Below are positions 61,503 to 64,000 of a stretch of 64,000 nt of DNA, piece by piece (position 1 is the first letter of the stretch; each line of letters starts with the position of its first letter). Made by a program: the position numbers and the translations under genes. Under the pieces are notes generated by a model, which worked only from the letters and a program-made list of their open reading frames with translations, was not told where the DNA came from and made no database searches. The DNA is taken from NCBI RefSeq assembly GCF_002078875.1, contig NC_034412.1, positions 83,990,897 to 84,054,896 of the forward strand, written 5' to 3'. The stretch is from Numida meleagris. Lineage: Eukaryota; Chordata; Aves; Galliformes; Numididae.

Positions 61503-64000
61503 AAGTGAGCAGGGCTCTGTAGCTGTTGGTCAGACTGTTAAGTAGATCGTTCCTGAAATTTTCTTTTCTACTGTCCATGTAGAAAATTGTCAATGTAAAG
61601 GCTGGTTTTGTTTTCTCTTGATTTAGTTTTCTTTTTCCTTTTATGTCTTCCATGAATGATTTATTGTGTTCTCCGAATTATGGTAGAATTTTGTGAGGGT
61701 AATGTGTGATGAATACTGTCTAATTGGCAAATCTAGACTTGGGAGAAACTAACAGCGCAAAACAAGTGAAAAACCCCACCCAGTGGGTACCATAGTGACA
61801 CTTCTGAAACAAGCTGTTCTGTTCTCCTTTTTTTTTTTTTTAAGGAAGTTAGTTTTGTACATAAAAACATTCTTGAGCAGAAAAGCAGTTTTCAGTTAAA
61901 AAAAAATAAAAATCAAGTAGGTCTGTCTGATTCTGCACTTGTTTAATTATAGAGTGTTCCAGGAGTTTGAAATTTTGATCCATCAGTCAATTCTAAGAAT
62001 ACTGTTGTGGTACTTTATTGGAATGATATTACCCTGTCTTTGCAGGTATTAAGAGCAAAAAAAAAAAAAAAAACCCTAGTCTTTATTGCAATTCTTTGAG
62101 CCTAAAAATGATTCTGTATGGAAAGCATTAATAGTTCTTTAAGAGCAGTATTCACTCAGGATGCTGTAAAGACGTTTTACAGAAAACGCTGTATCAGGAG
62201 TTGTAAAACATGCAATGCAAGTTCAGGATGTAGAAAAGTTCTCAGTTTTCCTAGAACTTATTTATTGTGTCCTTTGCTCTGTTCTTTTTGCACTACAGTT
62301 ACTATAACACGACTGATACCTATCAGGAGCCATTACTGACAATGTCTGGATTTTGTGATATTTGAACTTAGGGATTTTTTTTTTTTGCTTGTTTGTTTAA
62401 GTGAAAGCATTTAAGAAGTTGTCTTAAGCTATGCAGAACGAAGTAAACAATGTAATGAAATGATAAAGAATGGTCATTGTAGAAACCTGCAAAGGTTTGC
62501 CAGCTAATACGCTGCCAAATTATTAATTATTAATTTTTCTTGGACTGGCTTTATAAAGAATGTAGATGAAGAGGTCTTCTGCTTACACAGTAACTTCTGC
62601 AGTTTTATTTTGGGAATGGTGTATTGAAAAGGTTTTTCAGAGCATTGTTACTGGTGTTGTTGCATCTTTAAGTGGCTGATCACTAGAGCAGTAATGCTGG
62701 TTTCTGAGCACAGCCAGTGCTTTTTCCAGCTGCTTTATAGTGATATCTTGAAGCTTAAAATGTAATCTATATGGGTAAGCCACAAAAGCCTCTATATATT
62801 AAAGCAGACTCTGACAGTAAATCAAAATTGAACAGCTGGCAACACTACTAAAGTCATAAACTTATTTATTAAAAAAACTAAACAGAAGAATTATATTAAA
62901 AAGAGAGGAATATGTTCTACAGACCAGTGGATATAGCTTAAAACCTGGAAAGTGCTGTAGATTAAGGGCCCAATTTATGAACATCTGTTCTGGCAGTTTC
63001 TGTGAGATTCTAATGTTCTTTACAATAAAAGTGTGAAACATGTTCCCCCCCCCCCCACACACTAATCATGCTTTTCTGCAGTTCATAAAACTTGCATTGG
63101 GCCTTATGTAACTGGGTCTGTCTGCTTTACACACTTGCTAGAGTAATTACTATTCATGAAAGAGTAAGTACTATACCAACGTACCACTCCCATGGTACAC
63201 AGTCCTCCCAGCTTGTTCCAAGCAGTCTTATTGGCTTCAAAAGCAAGGAATGAACAGCAAAGCTTCTTCATATATTTAGACTTAAAGTGTGGCAGTGAAT
63301 AATGGAAGCGAGTCACTAGAGAGTAAGATGGACAGGAAAACATCTTTTATGTGGTCACAAAGTTCTCTATAATTGAAATGTACTTAGAAATCAGTTGTTT
63401 TACTGTAGTATATTTCAAATCTTTGTACGCAAGCAGTCACCAGAAATAACTTTAATGTTCTTCTTCTCTTAATTTTGAAATAAATGTTAATGTAATGAAT
63501 ATTTTAATAATATTTTGATCGTGATATTTCCATAGAATACATTTTTGTCCTATTGACAGCTGTCTGGCAATAAGCTTTAAGATATTCTGGATTCTGCTTT
63601 GAGAGGGAAATAAAAAAAACACATTACATTCAAAACTGACTGCCTGATTCCAACGTCAGTTGTCCAGTTTTGCCTTTGACATCAGTGTGACTAAGATTAA
63701 TTTCACAGATTTTAGCTACAAGTCCTTTTGTATATTCAAGTTTGACCTACTCCGCACAGGTGATGATAATACTTTGCTCTCTAATTCTTGCTTCATGTCT
63801 GGTAGTTAGACTGAACTTGAACAGATCATTGTGAAATGTCATTTGTTTTATTCTCTCTCAGTGCAGAATCTGTTAGCATGCCAATCACTGCTGCCATCAG
63901 CAGAGTTGGGGATTAGGAAACCAAGGTGCAAAGAAATCACTGAGCAATGAAAACACTTCCCTTGTCCTAAACAGATTATGTTCCTTTGTTGATGAAAGTG

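Larger units (their letters stand above)
51604..64000 (+). other. RAB28: RAB28 intron 4 (at least 12.4 kb, runs off the window)
   Basis: Donor GTAAGT. It holds an LTR nested in an old CR1 (52825-54545) and a mariner fragment (61013-61502). The rest is AT-rich DNA with homopolymers and a C11 run near 63046. All open frames are short with no domain. Confidence 0.8.

Noticed and set aside
51604..64000. RAB28 exon 5 within the window
   Set aside because: No acceptor followed by an IDLEHMR-like reading was found by eye. A translated search with a RAB28 protein would settle it.

Overview
The window is vertebrate nuclear DNA from a bird, most likely a galliform (chicken or close relative). CR1 LINE fragments dominate the repeats. 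There is a mariner fragment of the Galluhop type, several LTRs, and very GC-rich CpG islands that the assembly failed to close. The two recognisable genes, NKX3-2 and RAB28, sit in the same order and orientation as the conserved vertebrate block BOD1L1 - NKX3-2 - RAB28, which lies on chromosome 4 in chicken (recalled knowledge, not tested here). Nothing looks prokaryotic: there are no operons, CRISPR arrays or insertion sequences.

Layout. 1-4.4 kb: gene-free DNA with two CR1 fragments. 4.4-8.3 kb: CR1 3' ends alternating with small CpG islands, a consensus CTCF-type motif and a CArG box. 8.3-16.5 kb: the NKX3-2 CpG-island domain. It holds exon 2 of NKX3-2 (10348-10814, with the whole homeodomain), but exon 1 is missing inside a 960-base gap (9352-10311). 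A candidate conserved enhancer lies at about 15.54-15.72 kb. I recognise no transposon from 8.3 to about 23.7 kb, apart from what the gaps may hide. 16.5-30.5 kb: AT-rich intergenic DNA with old CR1 pieces and two LTRs of different families. 30.5-31.6 kb: the RAB28 CpG-island promoter and exon 1. 31.2-64 kb: RAB28 exons 2, 3 and 4 at 38198, 43100 and 51474, separated by 5-8 kb introns. The last intron runs off the window, so the C-terminal part of RAB28 (from the G4 Asp through the CaaX box) is not present.

The genes are neighbours by ancient synteny, not functional partners. NKX3-2 is a homeodomain repressor in cartilage, jaw-joint and somite development. RAB28 is a divergent Rab-like GTPase linked to cilia and photoreceptors. 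The intergenic and intronic DNA of such blocks often carries enhancers for the developmental gene, which is the best reason to look closely at the non-coding part. I found no convincing new gene system. The most useful observations are the candidate enhancer with an 80-bp-spaced motif pair, two related solo LTRs that both carry a TATA-like box and a strong splice donor in line with RAB28, an LTR nested inside a CR1 in RAB28 intron 4, and the missing NKX3-2 first exon.
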